The notes: a model not told the origin generated them from the letters alone. A DNA stretch of 64,000 nucleotides from Ottelia alismoides (GCA_037367405.1 JAZKJV010002317.1:1-64000), one strand, 5' to 3'; shown: positions 21,888 through 33,430, numbered from the stretch's first letter. Numbers and translations: made by a program.

Positions 21888-24800
21888 TCAACAAGAGGTG
21901 ACACCGCTCAGCTCTCTACAGAGCTGAAGCTTGTCACGAGTGACTGCCTTTGTCAACATGTCTGAGGGGTTCTCATCTGTGTGGATCTTCTTCAACACGA
22001 GCTGCTTCTGTTCAATTGCCTCACTCAGCCAATGGTATCTCACATCAATGTGTTTTGTGCGAGCATGGTGCATGGTACTCTTGCTCAAGTCTATAGCGCT
22101 CTGGCTATCACAAAACACAACCGGCTCACTGTCATCCAATCCAAACTCACCAAGGAAGCGTTGTAGCCACAACACTTCTTTCCCAGCCTCTGCTGCTGCA
22201 ATGTATTCTGCCTCAGTAGTTGAGAGAGCAACACATTTCTGTAGTTTGGATTGCCAAGATATGGCTCCCCCTGCAAAAGTGAAAATGTAGCCTGAGGTGG
22301 ACTTTCTCTGGTCCGTATCTCCTGCCATATCTGCATCAGTGTAACCACAAAGTTTGGGATCTGACCTCCCAAAAGCAAGACACATACTTGAGGTCCCTCT
22401 CAAGTATCTCAAGATCCACTTCACGGCCTCCCAATGGTCCTTGCCCGGGTTAGACATGAACCTGCTCACCACGCCCACTGCATGGGCTATGTCTGGTCTA
22501 GTGCAAACCATGGCGTACATGAGGCTCCCAACTGCTGACTGGTATGGGATCTTGGACATCTCTGCTTTCTCCTCAGAAGTAGAAGGACATGACTCTTTGT
22601 TCAGCTTGAAATGAGAGGCTAAGGGCGTACTGACAGGCTTTGCATTCTTCATGTTGAACCGCTCCAACACACGTTCAACATAGCTCTCCTGTGACAACCA
22701 CAGCATGCGCTTCTTCCTGTCCCTTGTAATCTGCATCCCTAAGATGTGACTTGCCTTGCCCAAATCTTTCATCTCAAACTCCTTGGAGAGTTCCCTCTTG
22801 AGCTTTGCAATCAAGTTGGAATCATGACCTACAATCAACATGTCATCCACATATATCAAAAGAATGACGAACCTGTCATTAGGAAGACGACGAACATATA
22901 CGCATGGGTCGGCTGTAGTCCTCTTGAAGCCCTGCTTTCCCATGAAAGCATCAAACTTCAAGTACCATTGTCTCGGGGCTTGCATCAAGCCATAGAGACT
23001 CTTCCTCAACCTGCATACCATATGCTCTTTCCCTCTCTCTTGAAATCCCTGTGGTTGCTCCATGTAGATCTCTTCCTTCAAATCACCGTGAAGAAACGCC
23101 GTCTTCACATCCATCTGCTCCAGCTCAAGGTCCATGCTAGCAACAAGTCCTAGCATCATTCTCAGGGAGAAGATCTCATCATAGTCCACGCCTTCCTTCT
23201 GGCTGAATCCTTTCACTACCAATCTGGCCTTGTGCTTCACCTGCTTGCCACTGTCATCTGACTTCAGCTTGTAAACCGACTTGTTCTTCAAGGCCCTCTT
23301 CCCTTTAGGAAGCTCAACAAGGTCATAAGTGTGGTTCTTCTTGAGAGATAACATCTCTTCATTCATTGCATTCTGCCAATGACCCTTGTCCTTGTGCACC
23401 TGTGCCTCCTCAAAGGTGTACGGCTCACCAGCATCTGTGAGCATCACATACCTGGAAGTGGGGTAGCGGGATGATGGCTGGCATGTCCTCTCAGATCTCC
23501 TGACCTGAGGCTCTACTGCATCTGCATGTGGAAGAGGCTGCTCCCCCTGCCCTAGGTCCCCTGGACCTGCACCAATGGGGTCTGCATCTGGCTCATGCTG
23601 CTCTAGCTGCCCATCCTCTCCACCTGTACCATGTACTGGAGAGGGATCTGTGTCCTCATCACTGTCATCATCCATGAAGATCTCATCTCCATCACCACTC
23701 TCAGTGGTGTCCTCAGCCAATGTCTGATTCTCATAGAAAATCACATCCCTATGCCTGGTGACTGTCTTCTTCCTTGGATCCCAAAGACGGTATCCAAACT
23801 CCTGATCTCCATAGCCAAGAAAAATACAAGGCACCGCCTTGTCATCCAACTTCTTCCGCTGCTCCTTGGGTACCAATGCATATGCTTTGCATCCAAACAC
23901 CCTCAAATGAGCATATGAGGGGTCTTTCCCTGTCCAAACACGCTCTGGAATCTGAAAACCCAAAGGAACTGATGGAGATCGGTTCACCAAGTAACAAGCG
24001 GTGCGAACCGCCTCAGCCCAAAAAGTCTTGGGCAACTTCGTTGTCTTCAGCATACAGCGGACTCTCTCAACAATGGTCCTGTTCATCCTTTCAGCTAGAC
24101 CATTGTGCTGGGGTGTGCCTGGCTCTGTCCTCTCATGCCTGATGCCGTGCTCTGCACAATAGCCCTGAAAGCTATGGGAGGTGTACTCTCCCCCATTGTC
24201 CGTGCGTAGACACTTCAACAATTTTCCTGTCTCACGCTCAACCATGGCATGGAATTTCTTGAAGCAATCAAACACTTGATCCTTCGACCTCAGAATGTAC
24301 ACCCACACCTTCCTAGATGCATCATCAATGAAGGTGACAAAGTATCTGTTGCCTCCCAAAGAGGCTGTGTCCATAGGACCACAAACGTCAGAATGAACCA
24401 ACTGTAGAAGGTCTCCCTTCACCTTGGATCTGGCTCTGTATGGCGCACTTCTGCTCTTCCCAACCTCACATGCATCACAAGGAGACAAAGTGATGTCATT
24501 GTGGTAGGGGATCAACTCTCTCTTGCTAAGAAGCTGCAAGCCCTTCTGGCTCATGTGGCCAAGCCGACGGTGCCACAAATCTGAGTTATTTGCTTCACTA
24601 GCATGCAAACTGCCATCCATGACCTTCACTCTAGTCATATAGAGTGTATGACACAAGCTGCCTCTAGCCATGATGAGAGAACCCTTGCTAATCTTGCATC
24701 TGCTGTCGCCGAACTTCAGATGGTAGCCTTCACTATCTAGTTGTGAGCCAGATATAAGGCTAAGCCGCACATTAGGAACATGCCTCACATTCTGGAGTGT

Positions 24801-25040
24801 CATTGAGCACCCAACATCCGTCTGGATCGAGATGGTGCCCATGCCAATGATCTTAGAGTAACTCTTGTTACCCATCAAGACTCTCCCGTAATCACCCCTA
24901 GTGTAGGTGGTGAAGAACTCCCTGTGTGGAGTCACATGATAGGAAGCGGCCGTGTCAACGACCCACTCCAAATCACTCCCTGCGTGCAAGCACTGGTCCT
25001 GGATGGTGAGAATCACCTCATCTGCACTCTCATCTGCCAC
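21888..25040 (-). CDS. Copia polyprotein lacking gag (PR-INT-RT-RH)
   Basis: Open frame of 1050 codons. Residues 23-36 hold the protease active site (VVDTAASYH). 155-195 is the integrase zinc finger (HRRLGH...CDACEVGK), followed by the D218, D281, E317 triad. 572-810 is the copia reverse transcriptase, with DVKTAFLHGDL and YVDD at 730-733. 900-1040 is RNase H, with YTDADMAGD, TTEAEY and CDSQSA. Copia order (integrase before polymerase) is clear. Gag is missing because the frame begins at a deletion junction next to a broken 5' LTR, so this start is artificial. Near residue 625 the usual block around PVVK is missing and the flanks join as EIFSLRMMLG, about eight residues short in frame. The deletion and the absent primer site make the copy non-mobile. 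Confidence 0.92.
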   Translation of the reverse strand: MADESADEVILTIQDQCLHAGSDLEWVVDTAASYHVTPHREFFTTYTRGDYGRVLMGNKSYSKIIGMGTISIQTDVGCSMTLQNVRHVPNVRLSLISGSQLDSEGYHLKFGDSRCKISKGSLIMARGSLCHTLYMTRVKVMDGSLHASEANNSDLWHRRLGHMSQKGLQLLSKRELIPYHNDITLSPCDACEVGKSRSAPYRARSKVKGDLLQLVHSDVCGPMDTASLGGNRYFVTFIDDASRKVWVYILRSKDQVFDCFKKFHAMVERETGKLLKCLRTDNGGEYTSHSFQGYCAEHGIRHERTEPGTPQHNGLAERMNRTIVERVRCMLKTTKLPKTFWAEAVRTACYLVNRSPSVPLGFQIPERVWTGKDPSYAHLRVFGCKAYALVPKEQRKKLDDKAVPCIFLGYGDQEFGYRLWDPRKKTVTRHRDVIFYENQTLAEDTTESGDGDEIFMDDDSDEDTDPSPVHGTGGEDGQLEQHEPDADPIGAGPGDLGQGEQPLPHADAVEPQVRRSERTCQPSSRYPTSRYVMLTDAGEPYTFEEAQVHKDKGHWQNAMNEEMLSLKKNHTYDLVELPKGKRALKNKSVYKLKSDDSGKQVKHKARLVVKGFSQKEGVDYDEIFSLRMMLGLVASMDLELEQMDVKTAFLHGDLKEEIYMEQPQGFQERGKEHMVCRLRKSLYGLMQAPRQWYLKFDAFMGKQGFKRTTADPCVYVRRLPNDRFVILLIYVDDMLIVGHDSNLIAKLKRELSKEFEMKDLGKASHILGMQITRDRKKRMLWLSQESYVERVLERFNMKNAKPVSTPLASHFKLNKESCPSTSEEKAEMSKIPYQSAVGSLMYAMVCTRPDIAHAVGVVSRFMSNPGKDHWEAVKWILRYLRGTSSMCLAFGRSDPKLCGYTDADMAGDTDQRKSTSGYIFTFAGGAISWQSKLQKCVALSTTEAEYIAAAEAGKEVLWLQRFLGEFGLDDSEPVVFCDSQSAIDLSKSTMHHARTKHIDVRYHWLSEAIEQKQLVLKKIHTDENPSDMLTKAVTRDKLQLCRELSGVTSC

Positions 25041-25043
25041 TCG

Positions 25044-25321
25044 CCCGATCGCGTGGAGGAAGTCGGAGAAGGGGGTCTAAAACCCCTTGCTGCTGCTGTT
25101 GCTGGAAATGGGAGAGGAGAACACCCAAGCTAGGGCTCCATTCTCCCTCTCGAAACGGCTCTCTGTTTTTGCTGGAAAAGATGGGACGAATGGGGTCACA
25201 CACGCTGTGCGTGGTTCCCAGGAATGGGAAAAAGGAGACCCCGATTGGGGGCCAACTTGCTGGACAAATTTCAGAAAAACCCCAAGGTTGGGGCTGGACA
25301 ATATTTCAAAGAAACCCAACA
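25044..25321 (-). repeat. Truncated 5' LTR of copia element
   Basis: The first 278 bases of the LTR align without gaps to 21563-21840 and end at the target duplication. The inner side breaks off at CCCGATC, where both LTR and coding flanks have CTC-rich sequence, a possible microhomology for the deletion. Confidence 0.92.
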
Positions 25322-25345
25322 TCTTCTCCTCTCCCTCCCCGAACG

Positions 25346-27366
25346 ATGAAGATGGCGAAGGTGAATGTCTCGTTCGGTTACCACTTGGGGTTGAGAGTAG
25401 GAGATATCAAAGGAATCTTGAGACATCTGCTACTCAGCGGGAGGTTGGATGCCGGAGATATTCCTTTGAATTGCCCCTGGATCACGTACGTGGACGTCTA
25501 TGACGTCCACCTGTGAGCCCTAGTCATTGATGGGTCATCATCCTGGTACTTCTCCTCCACTCTTCAAAAGTCTGCACGGGTCGAAGCATCAAGCACCACC
25601 AAAGGGTTGTCCTGGGACGGCAGTGGAGGCGGACGTCCAAGGTAGAAGATGTGATCGCCTCCGACGGAACCAAGATAGGCGAGTTCCACAAATTCGATTT
25701 CTGTACCAACGACTCTTACGGGGGCAAGGACTGGAGCAAATCTGAGTTCTTGGGCGCAGAATACCGTGCATGATTCTTCTCTACCGATGTGCTCTCCAAG
25801 ATTGCTCTATACAACTTCTACGTGACCCCGAGTAAGCATCGCCCTTCGCCACCTCTTGCTCCTCCAGACGTCAATACTGTTGGCGCCCCTGCTACAAGCA
25901 CGGGTGAAGTTCACTCTCAGAGATATTCCGATAGCCAGCAGTTGCCCTTCCTCCCTCTCTCAAATGTCGATCACGATGACACAGAGATTCACCACCACTA
26001 TCAAGAGTCTCTCAATACCATTGGCATGCTTCTCGTGGATCCACATGATGCTGTTTCTCCCCAATATGAGTGGTCCATATCAGAGCTCTAGATCAACCGA
26101 TTGAGAACGAGGACTTAGTTGCACCCGATCCCATCTGTGCAACTCATCATTAGGAACTGGACAATGAACATATCCTTGACGATCTTTACGATATATTTCT
26201 CGATGGATACAATAGTTTAATGGAGTTGAACCAATAATTCCTACAACTCGTACCCGTTCCTTTCCTTCACATCCCTCGGTTATGGTTAGGGATGAGCATT
26301 GGGCTGGGCTGGCCCAGCCCAGCCCGAAGCCCATCCCAAAAAGGCCGCCCCGGCCCAAGCCCAAACAAACATTGGGCCGGGCTTGGGCCCAATATTTAGG
26401 CCCAAAATTTTTTTGGGTCGGGCTTGGGCTTGGCTCGGCCCAGCCCGACTCGGCCCATGGGCCCGTTCCGAAGAGGGCCCGTACCCTTCCCATATCCTAC
26501 ACGTCTGGAAACTCTCACTTGTTGCATGCACACTCTGTTCATGTATCATGTCTTCATACAATGTTTATAAATCAAGAAAGTCAGGTGTGGGATATATGAG
26601 TTGATGATCATTATATTTCAATTCAAAATTATTTTCCCTTAATTAGTCTATGATTTAGATTCTGTTGGTTATTCTTGAATTTGTTAGTGTTTATTTTCTT
26701 CCATCAAAATATTTTCTACTATTGAACCTTTACCCAATATGGGTATCATACCCATTTTCTTAACATGCAATACTTTGTGCACTAGTTGTTGTTAACTGAG
26801 TAAGTTTGGTCCACTCTTTCAATTTCTATAATGTGAGACGTTCATGGTATCTAACATTGAGTGCACTTTTATAAAATGAGAAATCATCTACGGTAGAATT
26901 GACTTTTAGTTGTTTCGCAATTATTATGGCATAGATTTTAAACAATTTTGACACGTCTAACTTGAATTGAGATTGACTTTAAACAAAAATTCAAAGTTTA
27001 TAATCTATAATAGATGGAGATGGGCCGGCCCGGCCCAAGCCCGACCCATAAGAATTGGGTTGGGCCTGGACTTGGGCCAAACCAAAAAAAATTTTGCGGG
27101 CGTAGGCCCAACCCAAGGCCCGAAGTTTTTAAATGGGCTTGAACCTGGGCCCTTCAAGGCCCGACCCAGCCCGACCCATGCTCATCCCTAGTTATGATAC
27201 TACTGATCCCATAGTTGAATCCACCGCCACTATCATCATTGACCAAGTATTGCTCGGGGACCGTGAGTCCTTGTCGTAGTCGTTGCAATCACCACACACG
27301 TGTTCTTCTTCTACTTTTCACTGGGAGGATGCGCAAGGCATCACCAAGATATTGCGCCAATGTTGA
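25346..27366 (+). pseudogene. NAC-like transcription factor gene, broken
   Basis: An intronless coding remnant. From ATG at 25346 it reads FGYHLGLRVGDIKGILRHLL, then DIPLN, VDVYDVH and WYFSST, as in the N-terminal NAC subdomains. After a frame change near 25630 it reads KVEDVIASDGTKIGEFHKFD, then DWSKSEFLGAEYRA, matching the later subdomains where NAC proteins have IG-KK-LVFY and W-MHEYRL. A hydrophilic C-terminal part continues to 26091, then in another frame as an acidic tail (LDDLYDIFLDGYNSLMEL). The tail is interrupted by the hAT-type insertion and resumes to a stop at 27364-27366. Breaks: stop codons at 25514-25516 and about 25771, a frameshift, more stops and two transposons. NAC assignment is moderate: the fold order fits but the residues are divergent. 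Confidence 0.55.
26287..27190. mobile_element. Non-autonomous hAT-type element (904 bp)
   Basis: Terminal inverted repeats TAGGGATGAGCAT and ATGCTCATCCCTA are flanked by an 8-bp target duplication with one mismatch (GTTATGGT at 26279-26286, GTTATGAT at 27191-27198), as expected for hAT. Subterminal regions are packed with GGGCT/GGCCC words (GGGCCGGGCTTGGGCCC and similar) and the centre is AT-rich. No transposase is present. Apparent frames rich in Gly/Pro/Ala are products of these repeats. Confidence 0.88.
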
Positions 27367-28247
27367 TCGACGTACATGCACATTTGCATCTCTTCCTATA
27401 TGAGTTTCTTGTTTATATCTTCATGTATTCGGAACTGGTGTTGATGTTGTTTAGAGCATCTGTTTATGCGTAGCACAACATCCATCTAATAATACAATGA
27501 ATTTTATATTATTAAAGTCCCTTGGATTTTCGTACAGATCCCATAATGATGTAAAATTTCTTATTTCCCAGGCGCAAAAAGCAAACTTATCCCTCCTATG
27601 TTTGAGTGTCACCGCGATGTTCCAATATTAGTTCTATTTAACCACTCCTTCAGTTGTAACTTCTGCTAATAGGACTCAACTTCAACTTCTCTGCAGTAAG
27701 GCTCCATCTTGTGGAATTTTCGGAACGGATAGAGGAAGTATTCAAAAAAGAACTCATGATGAGAAATTAACGCATTGGACGATAGTGTATATGGTGGTAG
27801 GTAATCAATCGTCTTAAGGTAGATTTTTCTGATCAATTCTATTTACGCTTAGCCCAATGGCATTCGAATCTTCCTTCATGTTTAAACTTTAAAAACTGAA
27901 GGTTGACATAGATGTAAAAAATGGGGTAAAACTAAGATTCCCTTGTTAGATACCTCGTCTCCTTCCCTATTGGAATATCATGACAACAAAAATTTCTCCG
28001 TCAATTAATATTGTGAAAAACATTTGTTATTACACTATTCAATGTTAAATATATAATAAAGAATATCATTCGTTGCAAAATTATCTTTTGTTCATATAAC
28101 TTACAACGAATATTATATTCCTTGTTAACTTCCGTAATGATGGTGACTATTATCCATTTTGGTTAAATTTTGTATAAATCTGACTAGTTTAGAAACGACT
28201 AGGAAAAAATCTTGAAAAAGTCAACAGAGAGCAATTGTTAGATGATT
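27367..28247. other. Unassigned DNA after NAC-like pseudogene
   Basis: No gene recognised. The first part is probably 3' flank of the pseudogene. From about 28040 there are words such as AAAGAATATCATTCGTTGC and CAACGAATATTATATTCC in opposite orientation. Confidence 0.4.
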
Positions 28248-28389
28248 CACTACTAGGAATATAATAACTAATACGGCACTCACCATGAATTTATGAATCA
28301 AAGATACTTCTACAATGAATAATATTCATTGTTGTATCTTTAAAATTGGAAGATGTAGCAAAGAATCGATATATTGTTCATTGCTATAG
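28248..28389 (+). mobile_element. Left terminal fragment of a CACTA element
   Basis: Starts CACTACTAGGAATATAA and continues with GGCACTC, the arrangement of plant CACTA terminal repeats. A subterminal inverted pair (GAATAATATTCATTGTTG) follows. After about 142 bases it meets the broken end of the element C LTR. No matching right end was found. Orientation fits the CACTA transposase remnants at 51154-53460, so both may belong to one element split by later insertions. Confidence 0.5.
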
Positions 28390-31300
28390 TTGTCCCTTGA
28401 TATTATCTAGGTAAGTGTCTCTAGGTTAAACACAAGGAGGAAAAAGTACACTTAAAATAAAAGATTGGTTTTGTGATTAGTTTCTTCTTCATAAATTCTT
28501 TCTGTGATTTTTAATTTTCATTTATTTTTCATTTGATTTTAATGTTACACATTTTTATATTTTTTGCTTTGAAATTTTTATTTGATTTTGAAAAGTAATT
28601 AATTTGGAAAACATGATACCATATAGTAGGTGGAATATAGTGTAATATACTATTCCAAGTAGTGATTAAAGTTAGGAGAAAAGAAGTGAGATTTTCTTTA
28701 ATTTTCAAATTAAAGAATATACTTTACAAAATAATTTACTATATAGTATATAGATGATAATATGTATTGGCGATATATAGGTAGATGATACGGTATAGGT
28801 GAGATGAGAATGAAAATCGAGCAACGTACTCTGTGAAACACAAAAGGAAAACTCCAAAACAAATGTGATATTCAGAAAATCAAAACAAATCAACCAAGTG
28901 ATGAAAAACTCTGAAAACTTGATAAAACCTTGTTAGGGAAGCTGTTTAACGACCCAAAAAATCAAAGAAAAATAATGTTGCTAGATTGCTCAAATATATC
29001 AAACAGTAGAGGGGTACGCATGAAAATAAAATCCTTAAAGTATCTGCAGTTTAGTTCCTATACATGGACTGATCTGTAAACAAAATATGTTTTCATGCAC
29101 TTAGATCCCTACACAGGGGCCTCAGTGAAAACTTTGCGAAGTCTAGCACGGACTGAAGTTCTAGAAACTTGGATGGGTTTAGTATGCAAATTTCCTACCC
29201 CTTCGACTCTGGGTGGCTAAGATTAGAACGTCTGATGAGATCTGGACCCTTCATCTAGGACACATGTCGCCAAACTATTCTAGGTATTCTTGAGGTGTTC
29301 TTCACCAAATTTGAAGAGCGATGACAACGCCATGGATATCAGTGATGGCTTGGGATTTAGGAGGACTCCTGGTAGCCAGTGATTGAGGAAATCAAGGCGA
29401 AGAAAGTCTTCTAAGTAGCTCTTGAGGTGCATAGTGTTGCTGCGTCTAATGGAGAAGAACCGTGTTTTGATTGGAATTCTTGGAATTCCTCCAAGATGCT
29501 CCACTAAGGATTCATATTGGAGATTCTTGCATAATCGAATGCTCCAGATCTGAAATGATTACGTGAAAGGAAGATTGAAGACCGATTCTGATGGAATCGA
29601 CATGAGAAATGGGAAGTTAGACTATTAAAAATGGTTCTTCTATAGATTATAAACTTTGAATAAAAAATCCAAATGATCCAAGACAAATTAGAAAGAGTTT
29701 CTGTGTTCAACTAACACTAATAAATCGAGTCAAAACAAAAAAAAAAGAAATGTGATGGATGAAATCACATGGGAAAGAAGGTGTATTACCTTTAGGTTGT
29801 CGCTCAACGAATAAACGATGTTCGGATCTTTACGCCACCTTGACGGTTGCGATTCAAGGCATAAGAATGCCTTGAAATTCTTCTCCAATCGTCCATCTTC
29901 TTCATTAGATGTCAATCTTCCTTGTTTGTCACCCGAGGTGAGAGAATAAGGCTTTGGAAGTTGGGGGGTTCAAGTCTGTTAGAACTGGAGCTAGAAAGTT
30001 GTTTAACACAAACTTGGGCAATTTATATAGGAAGAATGGAAGAGAGTTATGGAGGTTTCAAGGTTGGGCACGCATTAGGGTAAGTTAGTCTTGAAAATGG
30101 TCAGATTAGATTTTTGGTTTGTTGAGAAATGAAGGCTAGAAATTTTGACAAAGGTGGGATGTTTATACAGATTAAAACAGAAATGTCGAAGGCTTCTTAG
30201 AGAAGAAGAATGTGGTGCTGACACATGTTGACACCACAAAATTCCAAGAGAAAAATAGATTATAAATTATATAATAAATGATACATAATGTTATTTTGAA
30301 AAAGTGTAAGAATTAAAATATACATAACTTAATTATCTAAATGATGATACCTTGTATATACATAAATAATATATATTTATTATGATATATAAATAAAATA
30401 TTAACAAAAACATATAATATACTTTATAAAAAGAACTTATATTTTTATTTGAATATTTTAATAAATAAATCTACCAACTATATTTTAGAAATTTATATAA
30501 TATTAAATAACACTTTATAGAAAGAAATTTTATGTATTTTAATAATTTTCGTTTACGTAGTTAATAAATATGTTCAATGTAGTCGATTTTTAATCATTTT
30601 TATGGGTTTTTTTATTTATTTAAAATACTAAATATGGATGTTAAGTTTTGATTTTATTTTTATAAATAAACTACAATATCAAGAAGATAAGTAATTTTTT
30701 TAAATGGTTATACTTTAAATAATATGTATAGAATATATTAACTATCCCAGAACCCCGTTGTCATTAGGTCCAAAAACTGACTTTTTGCAAACGAACTTTG
30801 TTTTGGATGAGACCACCTTCATTATTTAGAGAATTTTATATCTTTGACATTAAAGTGAGTAGAGTGAATATGAATTGGTACGGTGAAGTTTATGGTGTTC
30901 GAAAATTAGGAAATTGACAATTTAGAGCTCTGATTACTTGACATACATACATATTGGAATTATTTATTTATTTATTGTATTTTTATACATATTTATATCT
31001 ACACATAGACACATGATTTGGTGAGAAATATTTACATATGCATCATATTTAACTATGTGAGATTGTATATGCAATAAATAAATATAATTTAAATTATTAT
31101 GTGTATGGTTAGTAATTTATGTGTTTTCTTCCTTATCTCTCCCTACTTTATCGTTTGTCGATCAATTCGAGTTGACTTGATCTTGGAAGTTAGGTTATAT
31201 AAATATATCTTATAGCTTATTTATTTTTTTAAGTCATACTGTACAATATAAATATATTTACACTCTACCTTGTTTTCTTTATTATTATTATTATTATCAT

Positions 31301-31427
31301 TTTTATGTTTTTTAGTTCATGAAAAAGAGTTTTTACTCATAAATGTTATTTTGATAAAAACGAATTTTAGTGAATGAGGGTTTTAAGATAAAATATGACA
31401 GAACGTTAATGAATAATGGATTCATCA
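28390..31427 (-). repeat. 3' LTR of element C, inner-distal end missing
   Basis: Begins on the minus strand at 31427 with TGATGAATCCATTATTC and follows the plus-strand LTR of element D (54387-57804) in inverted orientation over about 3 kb. Similarity ends near GATAATATCAAGG, so about the last 130 LTR bases are missing. It differs from the A/B LTRs in sequence but shares the TGATGAATC start. Confidence 0.8.
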
Positions 31428-33035
31428 ACCTCCTATACTTAAACTTTTCTGGTCACTTAGCAAACACTTATTCGTAGAATAAGAAAAAAGAAAGTTAGAA
31501 TGAATTTATTTTCCCAAATTAATTCATGAAAACATACCAAAGATAGAGCATGACCATGCCTTAGAATAAGCATTTTATGGGAGCTTAAACTAGGATTATG
31601 ATTTTAGTCTTTACAGTCCTCAAGTTCCACAAATGCCTATTCAGGTTCACCTCAACAACCAACTCAGATTCACTCATCTATCACGCTAACTCTTTCAACC
31701 TTGAACAATTTGTAGTGTGTGAAAGGTGTTACCTCTTCATACTTAAGGAAGTAAAGAAACTGACCACCCCAACAATACACGCCCATAGCACCCTCATATA
31801 GCTACTCGATCCTTGAGGGGGGGTGTTTCCTTTTAAGATCAAGTATGTGCTAGTTCACAATGAATGGGGAGAGAAGCTAGAATAATGAGAAAACAATTGG
31901 AGTGTGACCAGTGTAGCCACATATCCTATGAAGCTTGACCAATTTAGCCAAGTCTCCACCAAGATATGCAATCTATTTGAAGCTTGGACTATTTTGTTCA
32001 AAAATATACTTTAAGAATTACCCTGATGAATAGAATCTTTTTTCTTCCCATGTTTTGGCATTGCGTTGCATTCTTATGTGCCCCGATGGATATACTATCT
32101 TTTTTTTGCCCATATTTTTGGGGTCTTAGAAAAAATACGGTAGCAGACCATTCCTCATCTGAAGCTTTATTTCAACCTTAAAACTCTCATCTTTAGACAC
32201 ATGCGCCACTAGACAAGGATGAAAATGCACTGCTAAAATGAACTTCCCTTCACAATCCCATGCAAGTCGAGCTAAGTGTAAAATGCATGAGTTCAAAATT
32301 GGTTCACTGTTGAAGAATTATATGGATGACATCAAGTGTCCTACTTAGGCAATCTTAAGTTATATTTCAAACACAGTCTTATATATGGAACCCAAGGATT
32401 ACAGTCAAAGACCTGAAAAGCTTAAATTCTAGTTCCTAATTAGGCTCCTTAGAATTAAGGTCAAAGGCCATGATCAAGCTCCGCTCTTTGAACTATTTCC
32501 AATCCTTAGTTTAAGAAATCAAACTTATTCTGCAAAATCCAAATGCAAATACAACAATTTTTTTGAGGTGAATTTTCTAAATTTTGCTCATTTTTATGTA
32601 TTTAAAGGATTTTGCTATTTTTATGGATTTTAATACTTTATATTTTTTATGAATGTTTAGTTTATCAATTATTTTAGAGATAACCATATTTTACAAAAAA
32701 GTCACCAATACTTTATCGTGGTTAATAACTTATGTATTTTACAACTTTTAAGTACAAGAATTTCAATTATTAAGTTAATTTTTTACATTTTTTAAGAAAT
32801 AGAATTTAACATAAGTGTTATACATGTTCTAAATACACATTTTAAATATCATATTTAAATAAGGGTTTTAAATAATAATTTTACACAGGTTTATGTATTT
32901 ACCATGCTTTTATAAAATTTTTATTAAATAGCTTTTAAATAAATTTTACCCATACCCACATTTATGGATTTTATAAAAAATACATAAAATATGAGTTATG
33001 GTTAAATTACGCATATAAAATATATATACGCACTG
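31428..33035 (-). other. PPT and non-coding 3' internal region of element C
   Basis: The minus strand reads TATAGGAGGT directly before the LTR, a polypurine tract like that of element A. The remainder, AT-rich in its inner half, matches the equivalent region of A in layout and has no supported reading frame. Confidence 0.55.
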
Positions 33036-33430
33036 CCTAATACTTAGCTTGTGTTATGTCCTCATAGTACCAAAAGGAGAAAAAAAAGACATAGCTCGTG
33101 CTATGTAAAAGTGGGAAAAAGAACGAAAAGGGATAAGTTTGTCACCCCCTATACTTATGATCTGATCATCGTAAGTATAGTGGAATAAAAAAATGAGGTC
33201 GCTGAGGGCAAGAACTAAATGGATGAAAAAGAGAAAACGAACTCAATGGGATCATTTGGTCCCCTAATACTTAGGATCCGGTATCCTATAAAAAATATGG
33301 CAAAAATTGGGGACGAGTGATAAGTATGAAGGAATGTACAACAAGAAAAGTAAAAAGAAAAATAAGAAAACGGAAAATCAATGGAAATAATCAGTTCCCA
33401 CTATACTTAGGATCTAGTATCCTAATTATA
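33036..33430 (-). repeat. Hairpin/PPT-like array of element C
   Basis: Same order as in element A: a long inverted repeat with GTTATGTC and GACATAGC arms (33053-33110), then three short ones near 33147-33181, 33262-33290 and 33400-33430, built on ATACTTA(G/T)GAT...ATC-TAA-TATA. Several arms have decayed. The same layout before a different LTR family shows the array is old and kept. Confidence 0.7.

Larger units (their letters stand above)
20977..25326 (-). mobile_element. Ty1/copia retrotransposon with TSD, internally deleted
   Basis: The element spans 20982-25321 and is flanked by the 5-bp direct repeat TCTTC (20977-20981 and 25322-25326). Its ends are TGTTGGG...CCCAACA. The shared 278 bases of the two LTRs differ at only two positions, so the insertion is young. 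Reading on the minus strand, the 5' LTR stops after 278 bases and joins the protease codons directly. The rest of that LTR, the primer site and gag are gone, almost certainly by a deletion after integration. It lies about 20 bases upstream of the start of the NAC-like pseudogene. Confidence 0.93.

Noticed and set aside
21347..21904. Open frames in the copia LTR (both strands), repeated at 25077-25516
   Set aside because: They are in LTR sequence present twice only because of the retrotransposon; no protein family recognised.
21931..24142. Plus-strand frames of 60-135 codons
   Set aside because: Shadows of the copia polyprotein on the minus strand.
26080..26604. Gly/Pro/Ala-rich frames of about 100 codons
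   Set aside because: Products of the GGGC/GGCCC repeats of the hAT-type element.
28655..28667. TAGTG as a possible right end of the CACTA element starting at 28248
   Set aside because: The same site occurs inside the element D LTR (about 57415), so it is ordinary LTR sequence.
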